Of a stretch of 64,000 nt of DNA, positions 26,251 to 36,021 are shown piece by piece. The notes beneath the pieces are model-generated. The model made no database searches, was not told the origin of the DNA, and worked only from the letters and a program-made list of their open reading frames with translations. Within the stretch, counting starts at the first letter, position 1. Each line of letters begins with the position of its first letter. Origin of the DNA: Streptomyces flaveolus (GTDB taxonomy: Bacteria > Actinomycetota > Actinomycetes > Streptomycetales > Streptomycetaceae); the NCBI RefSeq assembly GCF_000716535.1, contig NZ_JNWV01000010.1, forward strand, positions 124,001 to 188,000. Reading direction: 5' to 3'. A program made the translations under genes and the position numbers.

Positions 26251-29200
26251 TTCGCGTCTCCCTCGACACCACTTGCCACTACCTTGCCGGATCCGCGGTG
26301 GGCGTTGCCCACCCACGTGTCCGGAAGCTGGATCCACTCCCCCAGGCCGGCCTGGTACGGCACGGCCACCTGCCCGAGCCTGGGCTCGCGTGACGGGTCG
26401 TTCTGCGGGACCAGGAGCCACAGGCCCCGTCCGCCACGCCGGGCCACCGACGCCAGCCGGTCCAGGACGCCCATCGCGTCGTACCGGGCGAACACCCCGG
26501 CCTCCGTCAGCAGGACGGGACCCGCATCGTCGCCACCATCACCCTTGCCCAGCAGCTCGGCGATCCGGGGTTCGACCGAGCCCCACGCCGTCCGCGCGTA
26601 CTCCGCGAACCGCACCGCGCCCTTGGATCCCGGCTCGGCGGCGTCCGCCTTGAGCAAGGTCTCCCAGGTCGGCTTGGTGCCCGGAGTGACCTGCCCGTGC
26701 ATAGCTTCCAAAAACAGCTCGGTCACCGACAGGGCCTGTGCGCCCAGCCGTTCGGCACCCAGTTCCCGCACCGCGTCGCGCACGAGCTGCTGCCGTACGG
26801 TCAGCACCCGGTACCCGTCCCGGCGGGCCGATGACAGCAGCCGTTCCTCCGCGCGCACCGCCCCCGCGAGCTGCGGGTCGTCCGCGTACCGCGTCACCGC
26901 GCCCGTACGCGTCGACTGCCGCCACGCACCCGTCGTGAGATAGCTGGACGCGTCCTCTACCCGAGTCGGCAGGTAGCGCAGCGTGCCCGTGTCCTCCCGC
27001 ATACTCAGCGACAGCTCGAAGCCCGCGTCGCGCAGCGCCTTGGTGAGCGGGCCGCCGGTTGGCAGTTCGTGGGTCGTGCCGCCGCGCCCGTCCGGGACGA
27101 CCAGCTCGGGGAAGCGGGCCCGGACCCGTTCGTGCACGTCCTCGCCGGTCAGGCCGGGCTGGCGGCCCTCCGGCACTCCGGGGATCCAGCGGACGAGGCC
27201 GGCCTGAGTGAGGCGCAGCGCCCGGACGAGCGGCAGGTCGCGCGGGTAGATCTCCAGGCGCGGGGTGGCGGCGGCGTTCGCCGACGCGGCGGCGGCCAGT
27301 TCCACCATGCGCCGCTCGTCCCAGTCGACGGCGCCGGGCGGGACCGTCAGGGCGCCCAGCTCGGCCAGGACGGTCGCGGCCGTAGGCAGAGTGTCCAGCC
27401 GGGCGAGCCGGTCCGCCGTCTTGCCGAGACGGGTCGCGTAGTCGAGCAGGCCGGGCGCGGTCGGGGTGTCAGGGGCGTCGTTCTCGCGCACGTCGAGGGC
27501 GAGCAGGCCGGCACCCAGCGACTCGTCGGTCGCCTTGCGGTTCGGCTGGTGCTGGAACTCGGCCTCCTGCGGCACCAGTTGCTCGGTCTCGACGACAGCC
27601 CGTACCGCCGCCAGGGCCATCGCGCGCCGCTGCTCGCGCCCTGCGAGGTGCGTGCCGCGGCGGACGGCGAGGGCGTCGGCGATCTCCACGGCGGAGGCGA
27701 CGCGCCCCATGCTCACGAGGAGCTCGATGATCTCGTCCCGCAGTGCCTGGACGGCGGGCTCCGCCTTCCAGCGCTTGCGCTCCTCCTTGAGGATCTGCGG
27801 GATGCGGCCGTGGCTGAGGCCGAGGGCATCGGCGACGTCCTTCTGCTTCGGCCAGACGCCGATGTCGGGCAGCACGCCGTGCTCGTCGGGCAGGCGCAGC
27901 AGCAGCCGCACCATCTCCGCCTTGTTGCGGTTGGAGCCGTTGTTGTTGACGGCCGGCACGAAGACGGTGGCGAGGGTGTCGAGGCTGACCGAGCGCAGGG
28001 TGCGGGCGGACAGGCCGCCCGCCGACTCACCCGTTGCAAGCTTTCCGACGAGGGCCGACTCGGCGGCGGTGAGCTGCTCCAGCTCCTCCTTCGCCTCCGC
28101 CCGGCCCTTCGGCGTGAGCGGCGACACGGGGATCTCGCGTAGCCGCTCGCCCCATTCCCTCTGCCGCTGCTGGACCTCGTTGCGCGTCTTGGCACCGAGG
28201 CCGGGGGCGTTGACGAGCTTGCGGCGGCTGTAGTCGAGGAGTTCACCGACCGTCGTGATGCCCAGGCCGTAGAGGAAGGACTGGGCGGCGGGGGTGAGGC
28301 CGGAGACGGTCAGCGGGGTGTCGCGGGCGACCTCGGCGGCGAGCCGGTCGCGCTGCTGCTCGGCGGTCTCCGGCTCGGCGTCCGCGATGGCCGCGGCGGC
28401 ACCCTCGGCGGGAGCGGTCCCGTCGGCGGGGGCCGCTTGACGGGTGCGGTGACTGGAGGGGACGGTCTGCGAGGCGTCGAGGAAGACCTTCCGCCAGGCG
28501 TCCCGCATCGGCTTGAGCTCGGGGAACCGCTTGCCCGCGTCGCGGTGCAGGGCCTTTTGGAAGAAGGCGACGAGTCCGTCCCGCACAGCCGGGTCGAACG
28601 CCTCGGCCGCGATGGTCGGGTACGGCCACTCCTTCGGGTCGGTCATGCGCGGCAGGACACTGCCGTCGCCCCACTTGGGCAGCTCACCGGAGGCCATCTG
28701 GTGCAGGGTGACGGCTACGGCGTACCGCTCGGCGTGCGAGTCGTACGAGCCGCGCGTGATGACGTCGACGAAGGGGTCGAGATAGCCGTCGGTGCCCGCG
28801 TCGGTGTTCTTCGCCGGATAGCCGGCCAGCGAGAAGTCGATGAGGACCAGCTCGCGGGTGCGGTTGGGGCGGATACGGACGGCGATGTTGTCGGGCTTGA
28901 TGTCGCGGTGCCAGACGCCCTCGCCCTCAAGGAAGTCGACAGCGCCGAAGAGGTAGTCGCCGTACGCCTCGAGCTGGTCGACCTGAAGGCGCCCGTGCTC
29001 GCGGAGCTGGCGGGCGACCGTCTCCTCGCGGCGGCGCGGGCGGGCCGCGCCTTCGGCGCCCTGGCCGGCATCGTCGCGTTCGTCACCGACGTACTCCAGC
29101 GCCAGGACGGTGCGGCCGCCGATGTGCAGGGGCTCGGGCTCGACGAGGCGGATGATGCCGGAGTGGGGGCGCAGGCGGCGCATGGCCTCGGCCTCGCGGA

Positions 29201-30926
29201 CGAGGATCTCGCCGCGGCTGTCCGAGAGGGCGACCTTCAGCACGGCCAGCGGGCGCGTCCTACGGGTCTCCGCCTCCAGGTCGCGGACGAGGAAGGCGCG
29301 GCTGGTGGAGCCGGTGCCGAGACGGCGTCGGACCTCCCACCGGCCGGCGAGCACGTCGCCGGCGACGGCTTCCAGCGGGTCCTTGTCGACGGTCGCCCCG
29401 GCCTCCTCCTCGGCGTGCGCGTCGAGGGCCGCGGCGGGGGCGGTGAGGGAGTCCTCGACGACCTCCAGCAGCTCCAGGAACTCGTCGACGCTGGAGAGGC
29501 GCTGCCCGGGGCGGTAGGCGGTGGCGGCCTGCACCAGCTCGTCCACGTCCTCGGACAGGCCGTCCACCAGGGAGCTGGGCCGCAGGCCTTCTCCCGCTTC
29601 GAGGCGGGCCAGCAGCTCGGCCTGGCTGGCGGCCGGGGCCTTGCCGGTGACCAGCAGGTAGGTGAGGACGCCGAGCCCGTACACGTCGAGGTAGACCGGG
29701 TCGGGGTGGAGGGCGGTGAGTTCCGGCGCCAGGTAGGCGTCGGCGTCGTCGGACAGGTGCATGGCGGACAGGGCGGTCGGCGCGAACCGGGTCATGCCCT
29801 GGCCCTGCGAGGAGTCGCCGCTGCGCTGGGTGGCGATCTGCCAGTCGGAGATCTGCAGCTGCGGGCTGAGCCAGGCGGCCTCCTCCCCTACGGCCTGCCC
29901 CTTCCGGCCACGCGGCCGGGGGACGACGTGGACGGAGCGGGCGGCGAGCGCGCGGTGGTGGATACGGCTGGCGTGCGCGGAGCGCATCGTCTCGGCGAGC
30001 TGGCGCACCAGTGCCATCCGGCCGAGGATGTCCAGCTTCTCGCCGTACTGGACCAGGTACTCGTCCAGCTTCAGCGTGTCCGGGTGGTAGTCGAAGATCA
30101 GCGCGGGTCCGGCGGCGTGCCCGGAGGGGAAGTACTGCTTGAGCTGGACGACGCCCGGGTGCTTGAACCTGCCCAGCACCGCGGCCTCGCGCCGGGCGGC
30201 GTTCTCGACGGACTGGCGCAGGGAAGCGTCGGAGCCGCGCTCGCTGAGGTAGATCCGCACGCGTGCGGCCTCGGGCAGGTCGCTGTGGCGGGCGAGGTAG
30301 TCAGCCCAAGTGGGCCCGGAGTCGAAGGACTTCTGTTCCAGCTCGTACGGGCCGACCTTGTACTGGGCGTCGCTCTTGCGGATGCCGATACTCTTCAGTG
30401 CCGCCGTGATCTCGCGCGAGCCGATCGCGGTGATGCGGCGCCGCTCGTCGGCCGGGGGCTGCTTGAGCATGTCGACCAGCTCGTCGACGGTGTACACGCC
30501 GTTCTGGTCGTGGGCGGGCAGCCGTACGCGGAGACTGTTGTCGGTGAAGCAGACGGCCTCGGCGACCCAGACCCGCTTGGCGCCGGTCTGGGCGAGCAGG
30601 CCGGCCAGCTCCTTGGCCTTGCGGTTGACCAGGTGCAGGGGATTGCCGTGCGTACGGCGGCGACCACTGGGCGTGGTCTGTACCCAGGTCCCGTTCTCGG
30701 AGGTGACGGATCCGTGCCAGTCCTTGAGCTCGATCATGCAGAGCCCGCCGGGGGCGACGACGAGCAGATCGACCTCGCGGACGTGGCCGGTGTTCGCGGT
30801 GAAGGTGAAGTTCGACCAGGCCCGCCAGGGGTCGGAGTCCGGGAGCTTCGCCCGGATCACCTCCAGGCCGCGGCGTTCATGATCGAACTCGGACTCGGTG
30901 ACCGTGACCCACCGGCCTTCCCGCAT
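26247..30926 (-). CDS. pglW: BREX-2/Pgl serine/threonine kinase PglW
   Basis: 1559 residues. Order of parts: an N-terminal NERD nuclease-related domain (REVDLLVVAPGGLCMIELKD, with the D...ExK pattern near 50-65); a first kinase-like domain (~205-500) whose catalytic loop reads HHRALAARSV, lacking the Asp and Asn of HRDxxxxN, so probably a pseudokinase; a second, complete kinase domain (~530-800) with GTGSTSRAF, VLKVAL, HRDIKPDN (~672) and DFS in place of DFG; helix-hairpin-helix-like segments (~885: LVNAPGLGAKTRNEVQQRQ); and a long C-terminal region. PglW kinase activity is required for Pgl resistance. ATG 30926 follows GGGGACAGG; longer in-frame starts read as non-protein. It is first in the pglWX operon. 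Confidence 0.95.
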   Translation of the reverse strand: MREGRWVTVTESEFDHERRGLEVIRAKLPDSDPWRAWSNFTFTANTGHVREVDLLVVAPGGLCMIELKDWHGSVTSENGTWVQTTPSGRRRTHGNPLHLVNRKAKELAGLLAQTGAKRVWVAEAVCFTDNSLRVRLPAHDQNGVYTVDELVDMLKQPPADERRRITAIGSREITAALKSIGIRKSDAQYKVGPYELEQKSFDSGPTWADYLARHSDLPEAARVRIYLSERGSDASLRQSVENAARREAAVLGRFKHPGVVQLKQYFPSGHAAGPALIFDYHPDTLKLDEYLVQYGEKLDILGRMALVRQLAETMRSAHASRIHHRALAARSVHVVPRPRGRKGQAVGEEAAWLSPQLQISDWQIATQRSGDSSQGQGMTRFAPTALSAMHLSDDADAYLAPELTALHPDPVYLDVYGLGVLTYLLVTGKAPAASQAELLARLEAGEGLRPSSLVDGLSEDVDELVQAATAYRPGQRLSSVDEFLELLEVVEDSLTAPAAALDAHAEEEAGATVDKDPLEAVAGDVLAGRWEVRRRLGTGSTSRAFLVRDLEAETRRTRPLAVLKVALSDSRGEILVREAEAMRRLRPHSGIIRLVEPEPLHIGGRTVLALEYVGDERDDAGQGAEGAARPRRREETVARQLREHGRLQVDQLEAYGDYLFGAVDFLEGEGVWHRDIKPDNIAVRIRPNRTRELVLIDFSLAGYPAKNTDAGTDGYLDPFVDVITRGSYDSHAERYAVAVTLHQMASGELPKWGDGSVLPRMTDPKEWPYPTIAAEAFDPAVRDGLVAFFQKALHRDAGKRFPELKPMRDAWRKVFLDASQTVPSSHRTRQAAPADGTAPAEGAAAAIADAEPETAEQQRDRLAAEVARDTPLTVSGLTPAAQSFLYGLGITTVGELLDYSRRKLVNAPGLGAKTRNEVQQRQREWGERLREIPVSPLTPKGRAEAKEELEQLTAAESALVGKLATGESAGGLSARTLRSVSLDTLATVFVPAVNNNGSNRNKAEMVRLLLRLPDEHGVLPDIGVWPKQKDVADALGLSHGRIPQILKEERKRWKAEPAVQALRDEIIELLVSMGRVASAVEIADALAVRRGTHLAGREQRRAMALAAVRAVVETEQLVPQEAEFQHQPNRKATDESLGAGLLALDVRENDAPDTPTAPGLLDYATRLGKTADRLARLDTLPTAATVLAELGALTVPPGAVDWDERRMVELAAAASANAAATPRLEIYPRDLPLVRALRLTQAGLVRWIPGVPEGRQPGLTGEDVHERVRARFPELVVPDGRGGTTHELPTGGPLTKALRDAGFELSLSMREDTGTLRYLPTRVEDASSYLTTGAWRQSTRTGAVTRYADDPQLAGAVRAEERLLSSARRDGYRVLTVRQQLVRDAVRELGAERLGAQALSVTELFLEAMHGQVTPGTKPTWETLLKADAAEPGSKGAVRFAEYARTAWGSVEPRIAELLGKGDGGDDAGPVLLTEAGVFARYDAMGVLDRLASVARRGGRGLWLLVPQNDPSREPRLGQVAVPYQAGLGEWIQLPDTWVGNAHRGSGKVVASGVEGDAK

Positions 30927-31320
30927 GCCTGTCCCCACTCGCTCGTTTCTCTCACGCCCGCCGTTCCCCACAGTCGGACCCACCGAAGATCCTAGTGGTT
31001 GCCTGCTACATGGGAAGAGCCTGTGAAAGACGGGATAATAGGACATTCAGCCCGAGAGGCGGGAATCGCATGGGCTGCGTCACGTGGCCCACCCCCTCGA
31101 GAATCGCTCAATCCATTACATATTCAATGAAACCGCTCCACAGGGACGAGGGGATCGCGATCCTCGCCTCTTCCTGTCTTCGGACTCGCTGTCGCTGCGC
31201 TTCATCGGATGCGATGAGGCATGGCCGACAACTGGAGCTCCACGGCTCCGCGCCTCCAGCGACCAGCTCAGGGAGGTGGGGAGCCGGTGATTGTCATACT
31301 GTCCTACTACCCTCCTGCGC
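30927..31320. other. Divergent promoter region of pglW and the ScoMcrA-like gene
   Basis: About 390 bases without a protein-like frame. It contains an AT-rich part (31095-31145, with CATTACATATTCAATGAAA) and GGGAGGTGGGG at 31271, which could serve a TTG start at 31291 for the restriction gene. Promoters for both operons should lie here. Confidence 0.45.
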
Positions 31321-33123
31321 ATGGGACTTGGAGACATAACGCGTGCCGGAGTGCTGGCTGCGGTCGAGGAATGCCGGCGTCTGGGACGTGAAGCGTTTCG
31401 CCATCGGTACGGTTTCGGCCGAGCCAAGACATACGAGCTGGTCTTGGACGGAAGGTCCTATGACTCGAAGGCCATCGCCGGCGTCGCACACCTGTACTCC
31501 GTCGGCGAGCTGTTGTCGGCTGATGACTTCAGTGGCGGTGCACGCACAGTGGCGCATCGTCTGCGTTCGCTCGGCTTCATCGTGAGGGACGGGGCCACTG
31601 GCACGGACGGGCCGGAGCCGGTGGCGCCGCAGATGGTTCTCCAGCCTCGCGGCGGGGCTCGTGATCGCGGCCCGCAGAACTTCGTCAAGTCGGTACGGCG
31701 TGGCATCCGGATCGCAGACATCGAGAGCGCCCTCCGTGATCAGACGGACGTGCTGTCGGCCTTGTACCCGGACGGGATCGCTCGGCTATGGGGCTCTACT
31801 CCCACCACACAGGTCAACAACGAGAAAGTGAGGGCCCTGCGGAGGCGCCGCGTGGGCGACCATGTGTTCTTCTATGCAGAGAACCACTTCATCGCTCGCG
31901 CCCGCATACTGCATCTCTTCAGCAGCTCCTCCGTGGCCCGGGCAGTATGGGGGACCGACGAGGACAGCGCGACATGGGAACACATCATGGCGCTCGGAGA
32001 CGTGGAGGAATTCCCCGCGCGTGTGCCGGCCGCGCCCATACTGCGGCGCCTGAACGTTCCAGCACCTCTGCGAAGCCTTACCCTGCGGTCGAGCGATGAC
32101 TATCGTCGGGTCTCACCGCTCCTTCCGGTGAGGCACCAGCCGCTTCTTCCGTCATCTTCGGCGCAGCTTCGAGCAGCACCTCCCCGACTGTCCGCGACGG
32201 ACTTGATGGATCGGATCGGTGCTCTCGGCACTCGCCGTCCCGCACCGGGCAGAGTTCAGGGCTACCACCAACCACTGGCGCTGTTGTGGGCAATTTCCCG
32301 CATCGCGGCAGGCAAGCCGCGCTTGACGTCGTGGTCCGTCTTCCGCACGGAGGTCGGTTCACTCCTGGCCGATCTCGGTCTGCCCGACTCTCAGATCACT
32401 CCGAACCTCCCCTTCTGGCAGTTGCAGGACAGTGGCTTGTGGGAGGTGCACGGGACACCAGGTGACGCCGACGCCATGCCGCAGGCAGAGGTTCTCGACG
32501 CCGCCCAGCCTGTCGCGGGTCTCACCCATGACAGCGCTGGACTGCTGCAGGATCCCCTCACTCGCTTGGAAGCCGTGGTCAAGCTGTGCCGCACCCACTT
32601 CGACGGCATCGGTCAGCGCGCCCTCCTCAGTCGAGTGGGGCTCACCGGGTATACGACGGCCGATGGCGTGTTCGAGGAGGACGAGGACGATCACGACCAG
32701 AGGCCGGGCGATGAGGAGCGGATGAGCGGTCCCACCGCGCGCCGGGACGTCACATCGTCACGACTGGTTCGCAATGCCGCGATCGCCGCTCAGGTCAAGG
32801 AACTGCACGGCCATGCCTGCCAGGTATGTGAGACCCGCCTGCAGTACAAGCGCAGGCCCTACAGCGAGGCCGCCCACATCCGTGGCCTCGGGTCCCCGCA
32901 CGACGGTCCGGACGAACTACCGAACCTGCTCTGCCTGTGCCCCAACCATCACGTGCTCTTCGACGGCCTCGAGATATACATCGACGTCGACGGCTACGTG
33001 AGGCGGACACACGGGGGTGATTCCCTGGGTCGTCTTCGCCGGCATGCCGGCCATCAGATCGATGAGGCATACCTGCATTACCACCGAACCCTGTGCGAAC
33101 TGAACAGCCTGACAAAGAAGTAG
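31321..33123 (+). CDS. ScoMcrA-like type IV restriction endonuclease (SBD-HNH)
   Basis: 600 residues with four parts. The N-terminal ~90 residues match the ScoMcrA head domain (GLGDITRAGVLAAVEECRRL, KTYELVLDGRSYDSKAIAGV). A middle domain (~115-270, VFFYAENHFIARARILHLF) looks like a reader domain of the PUA/EVE/SRA kind. Residues ~310-380 match the sulfur-binding domain (QPLALLWAISRI, PFWQLQDSGLWEV), which recognises phosphorothioate DNA. The C-terminus is an HNH nuclease: CQVCETRL, EAAHIRGLG, LCLCPNHHVLFDG. S. coelicolor ScoMcrA cuts Dcm-methylated and phosphorothioate DNA. This copy should also restrict modified foreign DNA. The start is uncertain: ATG 31321 has no Shine-Dalgarno sequence, while TTG 31291 has one. 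Confidence 0.88.
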   Translation: MGLGDITRAGVLAAVEECRRLGREAFRHRYGFGRAKTYELVLDGRSYDSKAIAGVAHLYSVGELLSADDFSGGARTVAHRLRSLGFIVRDGATGTDGPEPVAPQMVLQPRGGARDRGPQNFVKSVRRGIRIADIESALRDQTDVLSALYPDGIARLWGSTPTTQVNNEKVRALRRRRVGDHVFFYAENHFIARARILHLFSSSSVARAVWGTDEDSATWEHIMALGDVEEFPARVPAAPILRRLNVPAPLRSLTLRSSDDYRRVSPLLPVRHQPLLPSSSAQLRAAPPRLSATDLMDRIGALGTRRPAPGRVQGYHQPLALLWAISRIAAGKPRLTSWSVFRTEVGSLLADLGLPDSQITPNLPFWQLQDSGLWEVHGTPGDADAMPQAEVLDAAQPVAGLTHDSAGLLQDPLTRLEAVVKLCRTHFDGIGQRALLSRVGLTGYTTADGVFEEDEDDHDQRPGDEERMSGPTARRDVTSSRLVRNAAIAAQVKELHGHACQVCETRLQYKRRPYSEAAHIRGLGSPHDGPDELPNLLCLCPNHHVLFDGLEIYIDVDGYVRRTHGGDSLGRLRRHAGHQIDEAYLHYHRTLCELNSLTKK

Positions 33124-33139
33124 CGGCTCAGCCATGACA

Positions 33140-33190
33140 GTCGCCGCTCGGCACCCGCAGCCCGACGACGGGTACTGCACGAGCGGCGAC
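33140..33190. terminator. Hairpin between convergent defence genes
   Basis: Inverted repeat GTCGCCGCTCG (33140-33150) and CGAGCGGCGAC (33180-33190), 11 bases each and perfect, with a 29-base loop. It lies between the stops of the ScoMcrA-like gene and the DUF2075 gene. Confidence 0.55.
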
Positions 33191-33197
33191 ACGGCCA

Positions 33198-35147
33198 TCA
33201 GGCCGATACGGTCTCCCGCGCCACCCCGCCCGCCAGCTCCCGCAGCTTGTCCCGCGTCTCCGGGTCTGTCGAGTACACGATGCTGCCGACCATCCCCCGG
33301 GTCAGCAGCACCTTGTACGTGTTGCGGATCAAGCGGTCCACGTCGGTGTCCGGCGTGGACTTCTTGAACACCGGGTCCTTGGAGGCGTTGCGGTCCGTGA
33401 TCCAGCGGTCGCCGCGCCAGAGCAGGTCCGGGCCGATGATGACGCCGGACCAGTCGTACTCGAAGCCCTGGGCGGTGTAGACGCAGCCGACCTGGCCGAA
33501 GCCGGCCGGGTCGGTGGCCCACAGGGCGGCCGGGGGCGCGCCGGACACGGAGCGGTCGCCGCGCAGGTTCCAGGGGCGGGCCCAGTCACCGATGACGACG
33601 TCGGGCGGGAGCGGCTCGCCTGGCTTGGGCTCGGGGGACCAGCGCCAGCAGTAGCCGGCGGACATGCGCGCGCCGTAGCCCTGCGCGCGGCGGGCCTCGA
33701 GGAACGCCTCCATCTCCTGTGGGCTGTCTGCGACCAGCAGTTGCATACGGTCGTCGGGTTCCCACACGACCGGCCCGCCGGGTTCCAGGCCGAGGAGCCG
33801 GACGACCCAGCGCAGGTAAGCGTCGCTGCCACCGCAGCGGAACTGGCTGTCCAACGGGACGACGTGGCAGGGGATGTCACGCTTCGCCGCTGCCGCCTTG
33901 ATGTCGGCCACGGTGCCCATCTCGCCGGGTCGTACCACCTGGTGCTCGTCGAGGAAGAAGACGGGCACGTAGGCAACGTCGATGAGCTCGTCGATCTGGG
34001 CCCTGCCGGTCCGGTGCTCGGCACGGGTGTAGCGGTTGGCCGAGGTTTCCCGGATCCGGTGGGCCTCGTCGCATATGAGGGCACCAAGACTGTTCTTCTC
34101 GGCGGTCATGAAGCTGTTGAAGTACTTGAACAGGTCCTGGACCTCCCTCTTGCGGGACCCCGCGATCTTCCGCATCGTCTTGGTGAACGACTGAGAGCCG
34201 GTGGCGTGCAAAGCCGGGACTCCCCGCCGGTACAACTCGCCGAGCAGCTGGAGAGCGATCACGCTCTTGCCGGTGCCGGGACCTCCGGTGACGATCACGA
34301 CTTCCTTGCGGTCGGCGTGTTTCGCCTTCTCCACCGCGTTGAGCACCATGCGGTAGGCGACCTGTTGCTCGTCGAGCAACACGAACTGCTGGCGTTCCCG
34401 GACTTCTTCTGCGGCCACGGACATCAGCTGCTTCGACGGAACCGTTGCGCCCGCGAGCAATTCGTCCGCTGCCGGGGCTCCGAGATGCCTGTCGCTCAGC
34501 CTGGAACGGAGATGGTCGAGGAAGGCCCCGCGGCGTTCCCCCGTGAAGAGCAGTCCGTGACCGTCCCGTTCGAGTTCGCGTAGGCCCGACACGCCGAACT
34601 CCGTGGCGTTGTGCAGGAACGCCACACCGTTGACCCGGTGCCCGTGTTCAGCCACTGCCCCGTTGAAGTTGACCAGGTAGTCGCAGTAGCGGCGGACCTG
34701 CTCGATGGGATTGAGGACCGGGTGGGCGTAGGCGTCGACGCGGCACAAGGAGGGGTCGTCCTCGTGCGGCAGTGCCTGGCTCCACTGTTTCAGCTCCACC
34801 ACGACGTACGACGGTTCCCCGGTGACGGGGTGCACGCCGGCAAGCACGGCGTCGGCGCGCTTGCTGTTCAGGGGGAGCGCGTACTCCAGCACGATATCCA
34901 CGTCGCCCAGACCTGCGTCGTTGAGCGCGGCAGCCAGGATGGGGACGCTGCGCTCCCAGGAGCGCACCTCCGAGGTGCCGGGGCGATAGCCGTGCATGTG
35001 AACGAACTGGTCGATGAGGTGCAGGAACAGCGAACCGTCGAGCGCCATGACGGCGACCGTTTTCGCGGACGCGCGGAACAGCAAGGACTTCCCCCAGGCA
35101 GCACGAAGCAACTCGTGCGGGTGGGGGCATGTCCTTCGAGACTCCAC
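33198..35147 (-). CDS. DUF2075 SF1-type helicase with ExK nuclease-like N-terminus
   Basis: 649 residues at most. Residues ~60-130 contain SKRADAVLAG and YVVVELKQWS, the D...ExK pattern of the PD-(D/E)XK nuclease fold. The rest is a DUF2075 P-loop NTPase: Walker A VTGGPGTGKSV (~290), Walker B ALICDEAHRI (~360), VFFLDEHQVVRPGE, the Gln/Arg motif SQFRCGGSDAYL and VYTAQGFEYDWSGVIIG near the C-terminus. Such fusions occur repeatedly in phage-defence islands, and one-gene restriction-like action is likely; the mechanism is not known to me. The annotated GTG is the longest; TTG 35084, preceded by GGGGGAAG, better matches where relatives begin. Convergent with the ScoMcrA-like gene. Confidence 0.85.
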   Translation of the reverse strand: MESRRTCPHPHELLRAAWGKSLLFRASAKTVAVMALDGSLFLHLIDQFVHMHGYRPGTSEVRSWERSVPILAAALNDAGLGDVDIVLEYALPLNSKRADAVLAGVHPVTGEPSYVVVELKQWSQALPHEDDPSLCRVDAYAHPVLNPIEQVRRYCDYLVNFNGAVAEHGHRVNGVAFLHNATEFGVSGLRELERDGHGLLFTGERRGAFLDHLRSRLSDRHLGAPAADELLAGATVPSKQLMSVAAEEVRERQQFVLLDEQQVAYRMVLNAVEKAKHADRKEVVIVTGGPGTGKSVIALQLLGELYRRGVPALHATGSQSFTKTMRKIAGSRKREVQDLFKYFNSFMTAEKNSLGALICDEAHRIRETSANRYTRAEHRTGRAQIDELIDVAYVPVFFLDEHQVVRPGEMGTVADIKAAAAKRDIPCHVVPLDSQFRCGGSDAYLRWVVRLLGLEPGGPVVWEPDDRMQLLVADSPQEMEAFLEARRAQGYGARMSAGYCWRWSPEPKPGEPLPPDVVIGDWARPWNLRGDRSVSGAPPAALWATDPAGFGQVGCVYTAQGFEYDWSGVIIGPDLLWRGDRWITDRNASKDPVFKKSTPDTDVDRLIRNTYKVLLTRGMVGSIVYSTDPETRDKLRELAGGVARETVSA

Positions 35148-35217
35148 CGAGGTGGAGCGGAAGCCCGTCGGGCCGCGATGACGATGAAACAGAGATTACC
35201 TGGCGGGGCCGACGCTG

Positions 35218-35670
35218 ATGCGGCTGGCTACCAGGGCGACACAGGAGCCGGCGCTGTCCCGCCTCTCTCGGTCACCGGCTCCCACCGCCGGGGCGTTCGC
35301 CCTCGTCGACACGCACTGCGAGATCGTCTGGAGCATCGCCGAGCAGCTCCTGCCGGCGCCGCGCCTTCGCCATCTCGACACCGACGGCCGCCTGGACCAC
35401 GCGCAGTACATCCGGCACGGACTGCTCGGCCACGAGATCCTGAAGCAGGAGGGCTTCCCCGAGTCGCTGCGCCGATTCTGCTCCCACCACACCGGAGTCG
35501 GCCTCACCCGGCACGACGTCCTGAGCCAGGGACTCCCCCTGCCTCCCGCCGACTACCTGGCGGTGACGGAGGAGGAGCGACTGGTGCGGAGGCATGCCCG
35601 TCGGCACGTGACCGGCCCCGCGGGTCTTTCGAGCGAACGGAGCGAAGCGTCTGCCCCGTCATGTTCGTTG
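35218..35670 (+). pseudogene. Remnant of an HD-domain phosphohydrolase
   Basis: The frame shows clear HD-family sequence in part: AFALVDTHCEIVWSIAEQLL, then YIRHGLLGHEILKQEGFPES and HHTGVGLTRHDVL with GLPLPPADYLAVTEEERLV. The block that should carry the conserved HDIG pair between the two halves is missing (LPAPRLRHLDTDGRLDHAQY runs straight through), and after ERLV the expected MYADK ending is lost. It therefore looks like an inactive copy with an internal deletion and a changed C-terminus. Confidence 0.6.
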
Positions 35671-35685
35671 GCCTACGGTGACGTC

Positions 35686-36021
35686 ATGACGACGCAGCCT
35701 CTTCCTCGCCTGACTCCGACCGGCACCTGCTGGTGCGGCTGTGCCAAAAAGGTCGGCCCAGGATCCTTCTTCGCTCCCGGACACGACAAGGTGGCGGAGG
35801 CGGCCCTGCTCGCGGCCGAGTACGGCTCCTCGGTCGCCCAGTTGCTGCACCGGCACGGGTACGGCCCCGGACACTCGGTGAGCGCGCGTGCCGTGTCCGA
35901 GGGTGTGTGGCAGAAGTGCCCGTCGTGCGACTACGTCGGCGCACCGGCGAGCATCGCCAACCACGCCAAGAAGGCGCACCCCGCCGCCATCGGCGAGCAG
36001 GCGCAGGGTGCGGAGCGGTGA
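35686..36021 (+). CDS. Small double zinc-binding protein
   Basis: 111 residues. Two metal-binding signatures are visible: an N-terminal CWCGCAKKVGPGSFFAPGHD (a Cys/His cluster seen in small actinobacterial and phage proteins) and a C-terminal CPSCDYVGAPASIANHAKKA followed by His, which fits C-x2-C-x12-H-x4-H. The segment between is helical (AEAALLAAEYGSSVAQLLHR). There is no clear Shine-Dalgarno; GGCCTACGGTGACGTC precedes the ATG, so a leaderless transcript is possible. The stop overlaps the GTG of the next small gene. Confidence 0.7.
   Translation: MTTQPLPRLTPTGTCWCGCAKKVGPGSFFAPGHDKVAEAALLAAEYGSSVAQLLHRHGYGPGHSVSARAVSEGVWQKCPSCDYVGAPASIANHAKKAHPAAIGEQAQGAER

Noticed and set aside
26288..26943. 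Plus-strand frame over the pglX/pglW junction
   Set aside because: The region is covered by the overlapping pglW stop and pglX start, and the frame lacks any protein-like motif.
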